A stretch of DNA of 64,000 bases from contig NZ_CP036425.1 in the NCBI RefSeq assembly GCF_007747445.1, forward strand, positions 3,022,175 through 3,086,174, given 5' to 3'. Source of the DNA: Poriferisphaera corsica. Lineage in GTDB: Bacteria > Planctomycetota > Phycisphaerae > Phycisphaerales > Phycisphaeraceae. Below, one piece after another: positions 36,845 through 46,559 of the stretch (its first letter is position 1; each line of letters starts with the position of its first letter). Below the pieces are notes generated by a model, which was not told where the DNA came from, did no database searches, and was given only the letters and a program-made list of their open reading frames with translations. Made by a program: the position numbers and the translations under genes.

Positions 36845-37735
36845 ATGAGCCAAAAACTTAAATCCAGGTTTCTCATCATCGCTGCCATCTCACTGGCCTC
36901 GTTCATCTTATTCTTCGTATCGCCTTACATGATCCCAGTCAACGACTCCCCGGGTTTTACGTTCTTCTCCGCCACCGTCGGCCCGCTATCTGCAATCTTC
37001 CTCCTCACACTCTTTCTCCTCCCCTCACTCGGCCTCTCACTCTTTATTTCTGCAACCAACAACTACCTGACCGCGATCCTCATCCCAACCATCGCCCTCC
37101 TCTTCCTCACCTCTCATCTCGGCTCCCCCATCGGCTTCTTCCAACGCGCCATTCTTCCAGACCAATACGCCGCACTCATCATCGAATGCCTCATCTGGGG
37201 CACATTCCTCTTCATCAACCTCTACCTTATCCAGCTCTCCAGCAGCAGCCTACGCGCCTTCCTCCCCAAATCACTCAGCCCTCCCACCGCCGACGAAGCC
37301 TCCGAATCACCCCCACTTTTCGCCAACCTCAACACAAACACACTCATCGCCTTACCCATCACCGCCCTCATCGGCACCACCATGACCTACCTCACCATTC
37401 AATCTACCGACACCGCCCAATCAATTTGCAGCCTCATTCTTGCCTTTGCCATCGCATCCTTCATCGCACGCCTCGTCTTCCCAACCGCAAACCCCGCTAT
37501 CCTCCTGTTCGCCCCGCTACTCACCGCCATATCAGCCTACACCTTCATTTGGCTTAGCCCCGCACAATACCCATCCTCCGATACCATCCTCAAGCTCATC
37601 TACACCGATCAATACCCACCGATCGCTTACCCACTCCCCATTTTCTACGCCTCCGCAGGCACACTCGGCATCATCATCGGCATCTCCATCTCCAATGGAC
37701 TCGAAAACATCACCTACCAGCAAGCAACCACCTGA
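36845..37735 (+). CDS. Hypothetical multi-pass membrane protein
   Basis: 296 residues with about eight hydrophobic helices (for example FLIIAAISLASFILFFVSPY and LSAIFLLTLFLLPSLGLSLF). A central polar loop (PKSLSPPTADEASESPP) divides two halves of four helices. No family motif recognised. No Shine-Dalgarno sequence. The coding strand is very C-rich with C-ending codons, in keeping with the local strand bias, which supports it as a real gene. Confidence 0.7.
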   Translation: MSQKLKSRFLIIAAISLASFILFFVSPYMIPVNDSPGFTFFSATVGPLSAIFLLTLFLLPSLGLSLFISATNNYLTAILIPTIALLFLTSHLGSPIGFFQRAILPDQYAALIIECLIWGTFLFINLYLIQLSSSSLRAFLPKSLSPPTADEASESPPLFANLNTNTLIALPITALIGTTMTYLTIQSTDTAQSICSLILAFAIASFIARLVFPTANPAILLFAPLLTAISAYTFIWLSPAQYPSSDTILKLIYTDQYPPIAYPLPIFYASAGTLGIIIGISISNGLENITYQQATT

Positions 37736-38254
37736 CATCACGACTTTTGCACCGCCCTCCTTCATCTCACCCTCACTTACCACCCCTTATCATATTCCGT
37801 TATATTGTCCTATGAGCAGGCAACATACGCGATCCATTCGCCACACACATCGCCGCTCAATCTTTGGGTCACATCCTCACTCCATAACAAGACGAGGAAA
37901 CAAATCCGCAGCTCGCTGCACCATCCCTGTTAAGCGCCACCTCCTTTGCCTGCCCATATCCTCTGCCTCACAGCTGCGCCAAGATACTTTCACAACCAAA
38001 CACTCACCAGAGCGTTCCGCGCCATGAACCTGCACGGCAAGTCATCACGCAGCATGCTCAAAACCAACTAAAAGCTCGCCTAACCGCGATGCCTCGGCTT
38101 CACGCAGCCTCAATTTCCGCAATCATCTGTCCCATAAGCCAACTCACCCACGCAAAATCGCGCTGACAACCCTCTTTTACCGATAACCTTACTGTTATCC
38201 CTCACCACCACATCGCCACTCATCCCAAACGGCATAACATCAACACAATCCACT
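37736..38254. other. Intergenic region before the ClC gene
   Basis: About 520 bases with no credible reading frame of its own, no hairpin terminator and no recognised motif. Confidence 0.55.
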
Positions 38255-40219
38255 ATGGCACACCTGATCCAATTCCGTAACAAATTTCACCGCACGATGG
38301 TCGCCGCCGGCTTCCAGCGTGACTGGTTCCTCATCCCCCTCGCCGCCGTCATCGGCTGCTTCTCAGGACTCGTTGCAACTGGCTTCGACCACATGGTCAC
38401 CACCTCCTCTGCCACATTCTTCGGCGATATCGACGGCACCACCGACATCTACTTCCGACTCCTCCTCCTTCTCGTCCTCCCATCATTCGGCGGCCTCCTC
38501 GTCGGCGTCATCCAACAATTCATCGCACGCACAAAAGCCTCCCACGGTGTCCCCGAAGTCATGCTCGCCATGGCACGCAAACACGGTGATATCCCCCTCA
38601 AAGTCGGCATCTTCAAAGCCATCAACTCCTCGCTCACCATCGGCTCCGGCGGATCAGCCGGCGAAGAAGGCCCCGTCATCCAAATCGGCGCAGTCGCTGG
38701 CTCATTCATCGCACGTACCGCCAAAGTCTCACGCGAACACATGGCCACACTCACCGGTTGCGGCGCTGCCGCCGGCCTCGCCGGTATCTTCAACGCACCC
38801 ATCTCCGGCGCAATCTTCGTTCTCGAAGTCATGCTCCGCGACTTCTCCATGAAGTCCTTCATCCCCATCATGATCGCCACCGTCTTCGGCGTCACAACCT
38901 CTCAACTCATCCTCGGCGGTGCCGAAGGCGGCGAAGCCATCTTCAACGTCCCCGCGGCTCTCAAAGACTACGACCTTCAAGCCATCGAAATCCTCCCATA
39001 TCTCGGCCTCGGCGTCCTCTGCGGTTTCATCGGCGTCATCTACGCCAAAGGACTCAACTTCACCGAAACGCTCTTCGAAAAAATCAAAACCGCACCCTTC
39101 ATCAAACCCGCCATCGGTGGCGGCCTCCTCGGCATCATGGGCATCATCTTCGTCCTCACATTCAGCCAGCCCTTCGAAGGCGTCTACAAACCACCCGCCT
39201 TCTACTCCAACGGCTACCCCGTCGTTGAAGCCATGCTCAACCCCGATTCATACGAACTAGAGCTTGAAAAACAAGCCGTTAAGCAGCAGATCAAAGAAGC
39301 CAAACGCGAAGGCAAACCCGCCTCCGAACTCGAGCAACTCAAAGAAGCCATGCCCACACCCGATACCTTCGAAATCACACGCAACTCCGACTACCCCGTC
39401 GGCAAACTCACGCTCTGGCTCCTCCTCGCTGCATGCGCATTCAAAATCATCGGCACCTGCCTCACCCTCGGTTCCGGCGGCTCTGGTGGCATCTTCGCGC
39501 CCTCACTTTTCATCGGCGCCACCCTTGGCGGCGCCTTCGGACTCTCACTCGAATATCTCGGCCTCCTCCCCGCCGACACCCCTGCCCCATTCGCACTCGC
39601 AGGCATGGCCGGTGTTCTCGCCGGCGCGGTCCGTTGTCCACTCACCGCCTTCCTCCTCGTCTTTGAGATCACCCAGGACTATAAGCTCATCCTCCCCACA
39701 ATGCTGGTCTCCGTCCTCGCCACCATGTGCGCTCAATTCTTTGTCCGCGACTCCATCTACAACGCCCAGCTCCGCCACCTCGGCCTCCGCATGGGCTCCA
39801 TGTCCGACATGACCGTTCTCCGCCGCCTTGAAGTCATCGACGTCCCACCTGTCCCCGCCATCATCGTCAACCCTGAAGAGCCCGCCACCAAGCTCATCGA
39901 ACTCGCCAACACCTGCGCCGCCACCGATTTCGTCGTCACCGATGTCAACAACAAGTACCTCGGCATGATCGTCGGCCAAGACGTCCGTACAACCCTTCTT
40001 CAACAAGAAGCCATCCCCCTCATGATCTGTGGCGAACTCATGCATTCAGAAATCCCAACCGTCCACCACCGCGACACCCTCGACCTCGTCCTCGACAAGT
40101 TCTCCCAGTACGATTCCGCCACCTTCGCCGTCGTCGATCAGAACAACACCGTCAAAGGCGTCCTCACCCGCGCCCGCCTCTTAAAGAAATACCAACGCGC
40201 CCTCGACGAGCCCGGCTAA
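38255..40219 (+). CDS. ClC-type chloride channel/transporter with CBS pair
   Basis: 654 residues. Pore motifs: GSGGSAGEEGPVIQIGAVAG (selectivity region with the gating-type Glu of GxEGP) and LGSGGSGGIFAPSLFIGATL (second half), then AGMAGVLAGAVRCPLTAFLL. CBS domains fill about 530-650. Between the two membrane halves lies an unusual charged insertion of about 50 residues (around 325-375, helix-forming, rich in Lys and Glu). Presence of the gating Glu suggests an exchanger or gated channel for Cl-. Monocistronic, with its own terminator. Confidence 0.92.
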   Translation: MAHLIQFRNKFHRTMVAAGFQRDWFLIPLAAVIGCFSGLVATGFDHMVTTSSATFFGDIDGTTDIYFRLLLLLVLPSFGGLLVGVIQQFIARTKASHGVPEVMLAMARKHGDIPLKVGIFKAINSSLTIGSGGSAGEEGPVIQIGAVAGSFIARTAKVSREHMATLTGCGAAAGLAGIFNAPISGAIFVLEVMLRDFSMKSFIPIMIATVFGVTTSQLILGGAEGGEAIFNVPAALKDYDLQAIEILPYLGLGVLCGFIGVIYAKGLNFTETLFEKIKTAPFIKPAIGGGLLGIMGIIFVLTFSQPFEGVYKPPAFYSNGYPVVEAMLNPDSYELELEKQAVKQQIKEAKREGKPASELEQLKEAMPTPDTFEITRNSDYPVGKLTLWLLLAACAFKIIGTCLTLGSGGSGGIFAPSLFIGATLGGAFGLSLEYLGLLPADTPAPFALAGMAGVLAGAVRCPLTAFLLVFEITQDYKLILPTMLVSVLATMCAQFFVRDSIYNAQLRHLGLRMGSMSDMTVLRRLEVIDVPPVPAIIVNPEEPATKLIELANTCAATDFVVTDVNNKYLGMIVGQDVRTTLLQQEAIPLMICGELMHSEIPTVHHRDTLDLVLDKFSQYDSATFAVVDQNNTVKGVLTRARLLKKYQRALDEPG

Positions 40220-40276
40220 ATCCCCCCCCGGAAGTAACGACTGCTTTCAACCAACACAAACTGAAAACCCATCAAG

Positions 40277-40306
40277 CCCCACACCGCCGGTGTGGGGTTG
40301 TTTTTT
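40277..40306 (+). terminator. Terminator of the ClC gene
   Basis: CCCCACACC-GCC-GGTGTGGGG followed by TTG and six T residues. Confidence 0.88.
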
Positions 40307-40362
40307 CATTATCTCGTCATCCCCTCTTCACTCTAATCCAATCATGCAATAAGCTATCAAAC

Positions 40363-41307
40363 ATGCCAAAAATCACCAGAGACATTGTCGGCGACTTCAT
40401 AGATGCTTGTGAACTTGATCACGATAAAGCCACACGAATGGTTCAGGATTATCCAGGAATCATGTATTCAACCGTATTCATGAGCGAGACACCCTTTCAT
40501 TTCCTCGTCACAGAAAATTTCATTAATGCCATCCGCTTCCTCATCGAACAAGGACAAGACATCAACGCGCTCGACGAATTTAAAAGCACCGCCTTCGAGA
40601 CCGCTGTTCAAATTGATCGATATGAAATATCAAAACTATTACTCAAGCACGGCGCGGATCCCAATCAACCACCATCCCCTACAGGCGAATACCCTTTTGC
40701 CAAAGCCGTAATGAACAAAAACGATCAAATCGCTAAACTTCTACTCGAATACGGAGCCAACATAGATCTCTATGATTCATGGCATATTCTCTATTCGCTG
40801 GATGAACAAAACCGTGATTATCAACCCTTCTGCCAAGCAGTAAACCTACTCCCTGAAAATACCGACTTCGTCGCGTACACAAAACAACTTCTTGATCAGC
40901 CAACCATACCAATACCTAAAGTTTTCACATTCAAAACAACACTCATTTACTTGACGATCAATAATCATTTTCAAGCCATGAAATACCTGCTACAAACTGA
41001 GCAACATATCTATCAATCACAAGCCGACCTTGATACCGCACTCATATACGCAGCCAAAAACAATCACCTAAATCTTGCACGCCTACTCATCGATTCAGGC
41101 GCAAACCCAAACGCATGCGTAGTGGTATTTGATCACGATTTATCCTTCACATACACCCAAAACTGCCTCAACGAAGCCCTCCAAACCAACCACTTTGAAA
41201 TGTTCAGATTCCTCCGCGATAGCGGCGCCAACATCGAGCATAGCGGCGACTACGGCAAACAAATCCTCCCCGATCTCGATCAAATCATCGAAGATTCAAG
41301 ATCCTAA
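40363..41307 (+). CDS. Ankyrin-repeat protein
   Basis: 314 residues, no signal peptide. At least five ankyrin-like units, recognisable by stretches such as AIRFLIEQGQDINALDEFKS, EISKLLLKHGADPNQPP, QIAKLLLEYGANIDLYDS, LARLLIDSGANPNACV and MFRFLRDSGANIEHSG. It is probably a cytoplasmic protein-protein interaction module; the partner is unknown. Base composition is less C-rich than in the flanking genes, which may mean later acquisition. Confidence 0.85.
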   Translation: MPKITRDIVGDFIDACELDHDKATRMVQDYPGIMYSTVFMSETPFHFLVTENFINAIRFLIEQGQDINALDEFKSTAFETAVQIDRYEISKLLLKHGADPNQPPSPTGEYPFAKAVMNKNDQIAKLLLEYGANIDLYDSWHILYSLDEQNRDYQPFCQAVNLLPENTDFVAYTKQLLDQPTIPIPKVFTFKTTLIYLTINNHFQAMKYLLQTEQHIYQSQADLDTALIYAAKNNHLNLARLLIDSGANPNACVVVFDHDLSFTYTQNCLNEALQTNHFEMFRFLRDSGANIEHSGDYGKQILPDLDQIIEDSRS

Positions 41308-41390
41308 TATAGCCCCAACCCCACAATTCCGCATTTGCCCAACATCCACAAAACTTCCCTCCCCCCTCATACTCAGTTAACCTATCTCAC

Positions 41391-41789
41391 ATGCCCCCAG
41401 CCCCCCACACATTCTCCTTCCCCCGCGCCCACCGCCTCAGTGGCAACAATCAATTTGCAGCCGTATACCAAGCCAAGATGCGCAAAAACGCCGGCCCCAT
41501 CGCCGTCCTCACAAAACCCAACGACCTCCCCCACAACCGCCTCGGCCTTTCCGTCTCACGCAAAGTCGGCAACGCCATCATCCGCAACCGCATCAAGCGT
41601 CTCCTCCGCGATGCCTACCGCCTCACCCAACACGATCAACCCAAATCCTACGACATCATCATCGCTCCTCGCCCCACCCGAAAAGGTACCGATCCTAAAT
41701 CTCAAATCCTCACACTCGTTGAATACCAAACCCACCTCCTCACTGCCCTCACCGAATCACATCAGAATTGGCAACGCCGCCTCAAGTGA
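41391..41789 (+). CDS. rnpA: Ribonuclease P protein component
   Basis: 132 residues. The RnpA fold is clear: FPRAHRLSGNNQFAAVY, LGLSVSRKVGNAIIRNRIKR with the RNR motif, LLRDAYRL and YDIIIAPRPT. It binds RNase P RNA for tRNA 5' maturation. The usual upstream partner rpmH is absent: only 83 bases separate it from the ankyrin gene. yidD follows after 90 bases, as in most bacteria. Confidence 0.93.
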   Translation: MPPAPHTFSFPRAHRLSGNNQFAAVYQAKMRKNAGPIAVLTKPNDLPHNRLGLSVSRKVGNAIIRNRIKRLLRDAYRLTQHDQPKSYDIIIAPRPTRKGTDPKSQILTLVEYQTHLLTALTESHQNWQRRLK

Positions 41790-41879
41790 AACAAACACAA
41801 CACCTCACTACAATTCATATACCCACATAACCTCGCCGCTCCCACCTAACCCAGCACCAATCCCTAGCACTTTGACACC

Positions 41880-42113
41880 ATGATCGCCTTCCTAAACAAC
41901 CTCCTCTCTCGTTTCCTCATCTTCCTCGTCATGATCTATCGCTACACACTCTCCCCCGTCATGGGCCGCCACTGTCGCTATCAACCCACCTGCTCGCAAT
42001 ACATGATCGACGCTATCAAAAAGTACGGCCCATACCGCGGCACATACCGCGGCATCAAACGCATCTTTCGCTGCCATCCCTTCTCCAAACACGACCACTA
42101 CGACCCCGCATAG
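41880..42113 (+). CDS. yidD: Membrane protein insertion efficiency factor YidD
   Basis: 77 residues. Motifs FLVMIYRYTLSPVMGRHCRY, PTCSQYMIDAIKKYGPYRG and RIFRCHPF are diagnostic of YidD, a small membrane-associated protein that assists YidC-dependent insertion. yidC, its common neighbour, is not downstream here. Confidence 0.95.
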   Translation: MIAFLNNLLSRFLIFLVMIYRYTLSPVMGRHCRYQPTCSQYMIDAIKKYGPYRGTYRGIKRIFRCHPFSKHDHYDPA

Positions 42114-42131
42114 CGACCCAGGAGATCCACT

Positions 42132-42458
42132 ATGCTCACCCGTTACTTCAAATCGCTTGACCATCTAAACAACATGATGACCTTCTTCATCATCCTCTTC
42201 TATCTCAACCTCTTCCTCCTCCGCAACGACACACTATTCCTCATCAACCTCATCACCATACTCTTCATCATGCCCTTCCACGCCTTCCGCATCTACCAAC
42301 GTGCACAAAGCAAAATCGACCGCCACTACGCCATCCGCCACATCATCCTCTACTTTTTCCTCATCATCCCCATCCCCTTCCTTGGCCAAATACTTATCCC
42401 ACTTCTATTAAAATCCGACATCAAAAAAATCGCAGCACACAACAACTCTTCTGACTAA
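42132..42458 (+). CDS. Small hypothetical membrane protein after yidD
   Basis: 108 residues with three hydrophobic helices (MMTFFIILFYLNLFLL, LFLINLITILFIMPFHAF, HIILYFFLIIPIPFLGQILI). AGGAG lies 7 bases before the ATG, only 18 bases after the yidD stop, so it is probably in one operon with rnpA-yidD. The PxPFLGQILI ending somewhat resembles small DUF-type phospholipase-D-leader-like proteins, but I cannot name the family. Confidence 0.65.
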   Translation: MLTRYFKSLDHLNNMMTFFIILFYLNLFLLRNDTLFLINLITILFIMPFHAFRIYQRAQSKIDRHYAIRHIILYFFLIIPIPFLGQILIPLLLKSDIKKIAAHNNSSD

Positions 42459-42559
42459 TCCTAGACCTCCCCGCCAAAATCCCCGATACTAACACTAAGC
42501 TCATGCTATCCATGCGCTTATCGGAAACAACGACGCATTCAACCTAAACCCCAAACGCA

Positions 42560-44089
42560 ATGCCCAACCTCACCAACATCCTCACCGCAATCAAGCGAAT
42601 CCTCTCCACACCTGTGGATGAACTATCACGTGCACAACTCCACCTCCGCAACACCATTGACCTCGTCTTCTTTTGTGGCCGCAAAATGAAAGAGGACCGC
42701 GCCACACAAATGGCAGCCGCCCTCACCTACCGCACCATCTTCTCCCTTGTCCCCCTCACTGTCCTCGCCCTGCTCATCTTCAAAGCCTTCGGCGGCTTCG
42801 CCGCACTCGGCGACAACACTCAGGAAGGAATCTACAACTACCTCGGCATCGACTTCGCCACACAAACACATACCCCCCCTGATAAGACAGCAGCTTCCCA
42901 AGACGTCAACCAAACCCAACACCTCGACACCGCACCCTCACCACCATCTAATCAACCACTACACACCTCTTCAACGAACGCACCTCCCCCTCTAACCACA
43001 ACAACCACGACTACGACGACAACAACGCAAACCGCACCGTCCAATCAAACTCAACAAACCGTCGTCACCTTCTTCGAAAACCTCGACGATCAGGTCTCCG
43101 ATATCAACCTCGCCGGCTTCGGCGCCATCGGTATCGCCGTCCTCATCTGGGGTGCTGTCTCACTCCTCGTCACCGCTGAGCGTTCCTTCAACACCATCTA
43201 CCAATGCCCCGCCGGCCGATCTTGGCACATGCGCATCACCATCTACTGGGCCATCATCACTCTCGGCCCCGTCCTCCTCTTCATCTCATTCTTCGCCGCA
43301 ACGCAAGCTCTCGACTTCGCCAACTCCATCCCCGGCCTATCCACCCTCTTCTCCCTACTCTCAACATTCACCGCACTCATCACCACCTGGCTTCTCCTCC
43401 TCATCCTCTACATGCTCATGCCCAACACCCGCGTCGCCTTCCGCCCCGCACTCATCGGCTCACTCGTCGCCGCAACCCTCTGGGAACTCGGCAAGTCAGG
43501 CTTCCGACTCTACGTCACCAAAGCACTCTCTGCAGCTTCACTCAACGTCGCCCTCTACGGCTCACTCGGCCTCATCCTCATCTTCCTGCTCTGGATCTAC
43601 ATCACCTGGCTCATCATCGTCTTCGGCCTCGAAATCACCTCCACACTCCAACTCCTCCCCGGCCAGCGCCTCAAAAACCATCAACAACAATCTGACGCCA
43701 ACGCCGTCCTCTCCACCGAACACCTCCTCCTATTCCTCGCCGCCACCGCACACAACTTCTGTCATGCCGAGCCCACGACCGCTCAATCCCTTGCCCAATC
43801 CCTCTCACTCTCAGCTCGATCTATCCAGCAGTTAGCCGACTTCCTCATCACTCACCACCTCATCCATCGCCTCGATACCTCCGACACATCCGTACGCGCC
43901 TTCTCACTCGCTAAACCACCACAAGACATCCCGCTCTCTCACATCATCGACCTTGCCCACGAACAAACCACCAGCCGCCTCAAAGACACCCCCGACTTCC
44001 CCACCTCGCGCTATCTCAACAAACTCATCAAAGCCCAAAAATCCGCCACTCATTCCCAAACCCTCGCCGACATCATCGCCCACAAATAA
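42560..44089 (+). CDS. YihY/BrkB-family membrane protein with a threonine-rich insertion
   Basis: 509 residues. The BrkB core is seen in RATQMAAALTYRTIFSLVPL, LIWGAVSLLVTAERSFNTIY, GRSWHMRITIYWAIITLGPV and YGSLGLILIFLLWIYITWLI. Between the first and second core helices is a low-complexity insertion (about 100-175) rich in Pro, Thr, Ser and Gln, with eleven consecutive Thr codons at 42995-43027. The C-terminal 130 residues look like a winged helix (TTAQSLAQSLSLSARSIQQL), known in a subset of the family. Function of the family is unsettled; it was once wrongly called RNase BN. Confidence 0.88.
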   Translation: MPNLTNILTAIKRILSTPVDELSRAQLHLRNTIDLVFFCGRKMKEDRATQMAAALTYRTIFSLVPLTVLALLIFKAFGGFAALGDNTQEGIYNYLGIDFATQTHTPPDKTAASQDVNQTQHLDTAPSPPSNQPLHTSSTNAPPPLTTTTTTTTTTTQTAPSNQTQQTVVTFFENLDDQVSDINLAGFGAIGIAVLIWGAVSLLVTAERSFNTIYQCPAGRSWHMRITIYWAIITLGPVLLFISFFAATQALDFANSIPGLSTLFSLLSTFTALITTWLLLLILYMLMPNTRVAFRPALIGSLVAATLWELGKSGFRLYVTKALSAASLNVALYGSLGLILIFLLWIYITWLIIVFGLEITSTLQLLPGQRLKNHQQQSDANAVLSTEHLLLFLAATAHNFCHAEPTTAQSLAQSLSLSARSIQQLADFLITHHLIHRLDTSDTSVRAFSLAKPPQDIPLSHIIDLAHEQTTSRLKDTPDFPTSRYLNKLIKAQKSATHSQTLADIIAHK

Positions 44090-44141
44090 ATCCCTCCCCC
44101 CCCTTCCCCCCTACTTCAGCATCTCCCACGTCATCTTCAAG

Positions 44142-44166
44142 CCTGCCACCGCCGGTGGCAGGGTGT
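44142..44166 (+). terminator. Terminator-like hairpin after the YihY gene
   Basis: CCTGCCACC-GCC-GGTGGCAGG, a perfect 9-bp stem with the same GCC loop as the ClC terminator, but followed by only a short T stretch. Confidence 0.6.
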
Positions 44167-44280
44167 TTGGAACATAAACAATCAAGAATTGCACAACGCC
44201 AATTGCATAAAAACATTTGATCAAAAAAACCGCAGACATCCGTCCACGGCTTCTTCTCATTCAAATCATTCTCAAGCTAA

Positions 44281-45015
44281 TCATTCATGCTCATGTCCGT
44301 CCCCATCATCCCCATGCACATCATGCGTCTCTTCATCCATCTCTCTCGCCTTAAAATACAGTTCAAGTTTCAACTCACTCAGCGGCACATTCCCAAACAG
44401 CACCGCCATATCCTCATCATCCGGATCAATCATTAAGTCCACCACATCCCCCTTATCAACCGACTTCGTAAACACGATCCGTTCACCCCCAGCATCCACC
44501 AGATACACGTCGCCTCGCCCCGGCGCCACATATTCAATCGCAACACCACCACCCACCATCTCCGTATCATCTAAAAACGACTTCAGCTTCACGCCATCAT
44601 CCGGCTTAAAGAACATCGCAAAATCACAGTTCTCAAACATCCCACCCCCAAACAATGTATCCACAGTGTGTTCATTCATACTGAAAGCTGAACCATGATT
44701 TGGAACTAAATATTCTGTTTTGATAATTTTTGCATGATTCAATTCCACAACATAAATCACCCCGCCAACACTAGATCGAAACACCATATTATACCCCCGC
44801 GCCACTTCCTCAGCCCCTTCAAGCACTTCTGGTATTGCTTGCGCATTCCACCCTTTCCCGATCGTCCTCCTACTGACTTCATGCTCAACCTTCTCAATCG
44901 GTTTCGTCTCTTTCTTCACCACCTCGACCCGATTCCCGACCTGACACCCACTCATCCCGCCTGCCATCAACCCCAAAACAATACTCATACCCACGATCTG
45001 CCCGCGTCTAATCAT
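44281..45015 (-). CDS. Hypothetical lipoprotein with His/Asp-rich tail
   Basis: 244 residues. A signal peptide ends with a lipobox GMSGC (Cys about 24). The body has no recognised domain (VYLVDAGGERIVFTKSVDKG, LMIDPDDEDMAVLFGN). The last 15 residues (DVHGDDGDGHEHE) are His/Asp-rich and could bind a divalent metal; that is speculation. AAGG is present upstream of the ATG. Coding strand strongly G-rich, matching the local strand bias. Confidence 0.7.
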   Translation of the reverse strand: MIRRGQIVGMSIVLGLMAGGMSGCQVGNRVEVVKKETKPIEKVEHEVSRRTIGKGWNAQAIPEVLEGAEEVARGYNMVFRSSVGGVIYVVELNHAKIIKTEYLVPNHGSAFSMNEHTVDTLFGGGMFENCDFAMFFKPDDGVKLKSFLDDTEMVGGGVAIEYVAPGRGDVYLVDAGGERIVFTKSVDKGDVVDLMIDPDDEDMAVLFGNVPLSELKLELYFKAREMDEETHDVHGDDGDGHEHE

Positions 45016-45237
45016 TGCCCGTACCTTTCAATTGATATGTAACAGGTGAAACACTCACCTCAGAGCAATCTAACCCCGCCTTCACAACCCCGCAAGACTT
45101 TTCTTCTTCATTACTAAAAGTTAAACCTCAATTTAGCTATCTAATCAACCGCTACAACCTTGATCCAAAATTCAATCACCATACAATCACACAAAATCCT
45201 CCCCGCATTAATCCCTCCAACATCCCCCCCCTAAATC

Positions 45238-46527
45238 ATGCCACAAACAAGCACACCATCTACACCCTCCTCTCGCCGCATGCACTTCGGCCGCTACGAC
45301 TACGCCGCATTCTCCGCATTCCTCGTCTACGCTGCCGGCTCACTTGCCATCCCCATTGCACTCGTCAATATCGCCGACGACCTCCATTTCCCTCTCGCCG
45401 AAGGCGGCCTCTCCGCTGGCGGCCTCCTCTCATTCGCACGCACCATCCCCATGATCCTCACCATGCTCATCTGCGGCTTTCTCGCCGGCCATCTCGGCAA
45501 ACGCAAATCCCTGGGCCTCTCCGTTGCCGTCATGTCTCTCGGCATCTTCCTCTGCGCTTTCGCCCCGCAATACGCACTCCTTTTCCTCGCACTCGCTATC
45601 GCAGGCCTCGGCGAAGGCATCATCGAAGGACTCGCCACACCCTTCATCCAAAACCTTCACGAACACGATCAGCCCGGCCGCTACATCAACTTCGCACATG
45701 GCTTCTGGTCAGTCGGCGTCTTCTTCACCGTCACCATCGCCGGTCTACTCCTCACCCTCGGCGTACACTGGCGCATCATCCTCGCCTTCATCGCCCTCCT
45801 CGGCCTCATCCCCACCGCACTCTTTCTACTCCCCCAAACCCACAAAAATCCATACCCAGAATCCACCGAGCCTTACCACCCCAAAACCATCATCAATCAC
45901 GCCAAACGCATCGTCAAAGTCCCACGCTTTTGGCTATACTTCGCCGCCATGTTCCTCGCAGGCGGCGGCGAATTCGGCCTCACCTTCTGGGCCGCCAGCT
46001 ACATCCAACTCAACTTCACAACCACCGCACTCGCCGGAGGACTCGGCACAACCTGCTTCGCCGGCGGCATGATCCTCGGCCGAACAGGTTTCGGCTTCTA
46101 CCTCAAACAACACCAACTCCCAAACCTCATCACCATCACCGCCGCACTCGCCGTCATCATCACACTCCTACTCCCCTACACCAACTCGCTTCTTCCCTTC
46201 ATGCTCGTCCTCTTCTTCGCAGGCATCGCCGCCGCCCCACACTGGCCCTCCATCCAAAGCTACGCCACAGACCGGCTCCCCCATCTCAACACCACCATGA
46301 TTTTCATCCTCCTCTCATGTGCCGGCATCCCCGGCTGCGGCACCGTCACATACCTCATCGGCTACATCGGTTCTCTCACCGGCTCGCTCCACACCGCATT
46401 CCTCATCATCCCCCTTTGCTTCCTCATCGTCACCCTCCTCATCGGCATCGATTGGCTCTTCTTATCTCCCAAAGATCTCACCCATCGCACGCCCGAACCT
46501 CAAATAAAAAACCCGCCACTCGCGTAA
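45238..46527 (+). CDS. Major facilitator superfamily transporter
   Basis: 429 residues with twelve predicted helices. An MFS-type loop 2-3 motif GHLGKRKSLGLSVAVMSLGI and an N-half signature FLALAIAGLGEGIIEGLATP resemble the FucP/sugar-type branch of the superfamily. The substrate is unknown. No Shine-Dalgarno sequence. The last codons contain the terminator of the convergent PEP-CTERM gene. Confidence 0.87.
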   Translation: MPQTSTPSTPSSRRMHFGRYDYAAFSAFLVYAAGSLAIPIALVNIADDLHFPLAEGGLSAGGLLSFARTIPMILTMLICGFLAGHLGKRKSLGLSVAVMSLGIFLCAFAPQYALLFLALAIAGLGEGIIEGLATPFIQNLHEHDQPGRYINFAHGFWSVGVFFTVTIAGLLLTLGVHWRIILAFIALLGLIPTALFLLPQTHKNPYPESTEPYHPKTIINHAKRIVKVPRFWLYFAAMFLAGGGEFGLTFWAASYIQLNFTTTALAGGLGTTCFAGGMILGRTGFGFYLKQHQLPNLITITAALAVIITLLLPYTNSLLPFMLVLFFAGIAAAPHWPSIQSYATDRLPHLNTTMIFILLSCAGIPGCGTVTYLIGYIGSLTGSLHTAFLIIPLCFLIVTLLIGIDWLFLSPKDLTHRTPEPQIKNPPLA

Positions 46528-46532
46528 CGGGT
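46506..46532 (-). terminator. Terminator of the minus-strand PEP-CTERM gene, inside the MFS 3' end
   Basis: On the minus strand ACCCG...CGGGT is followed by TTTTTATTT. The stem overlaps the last codons and stop of the MFS gene. Confidence 0.65.
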
Positions 46533-46559
46533 CTATCTCTTCAATCGTTATCTTCGCAC

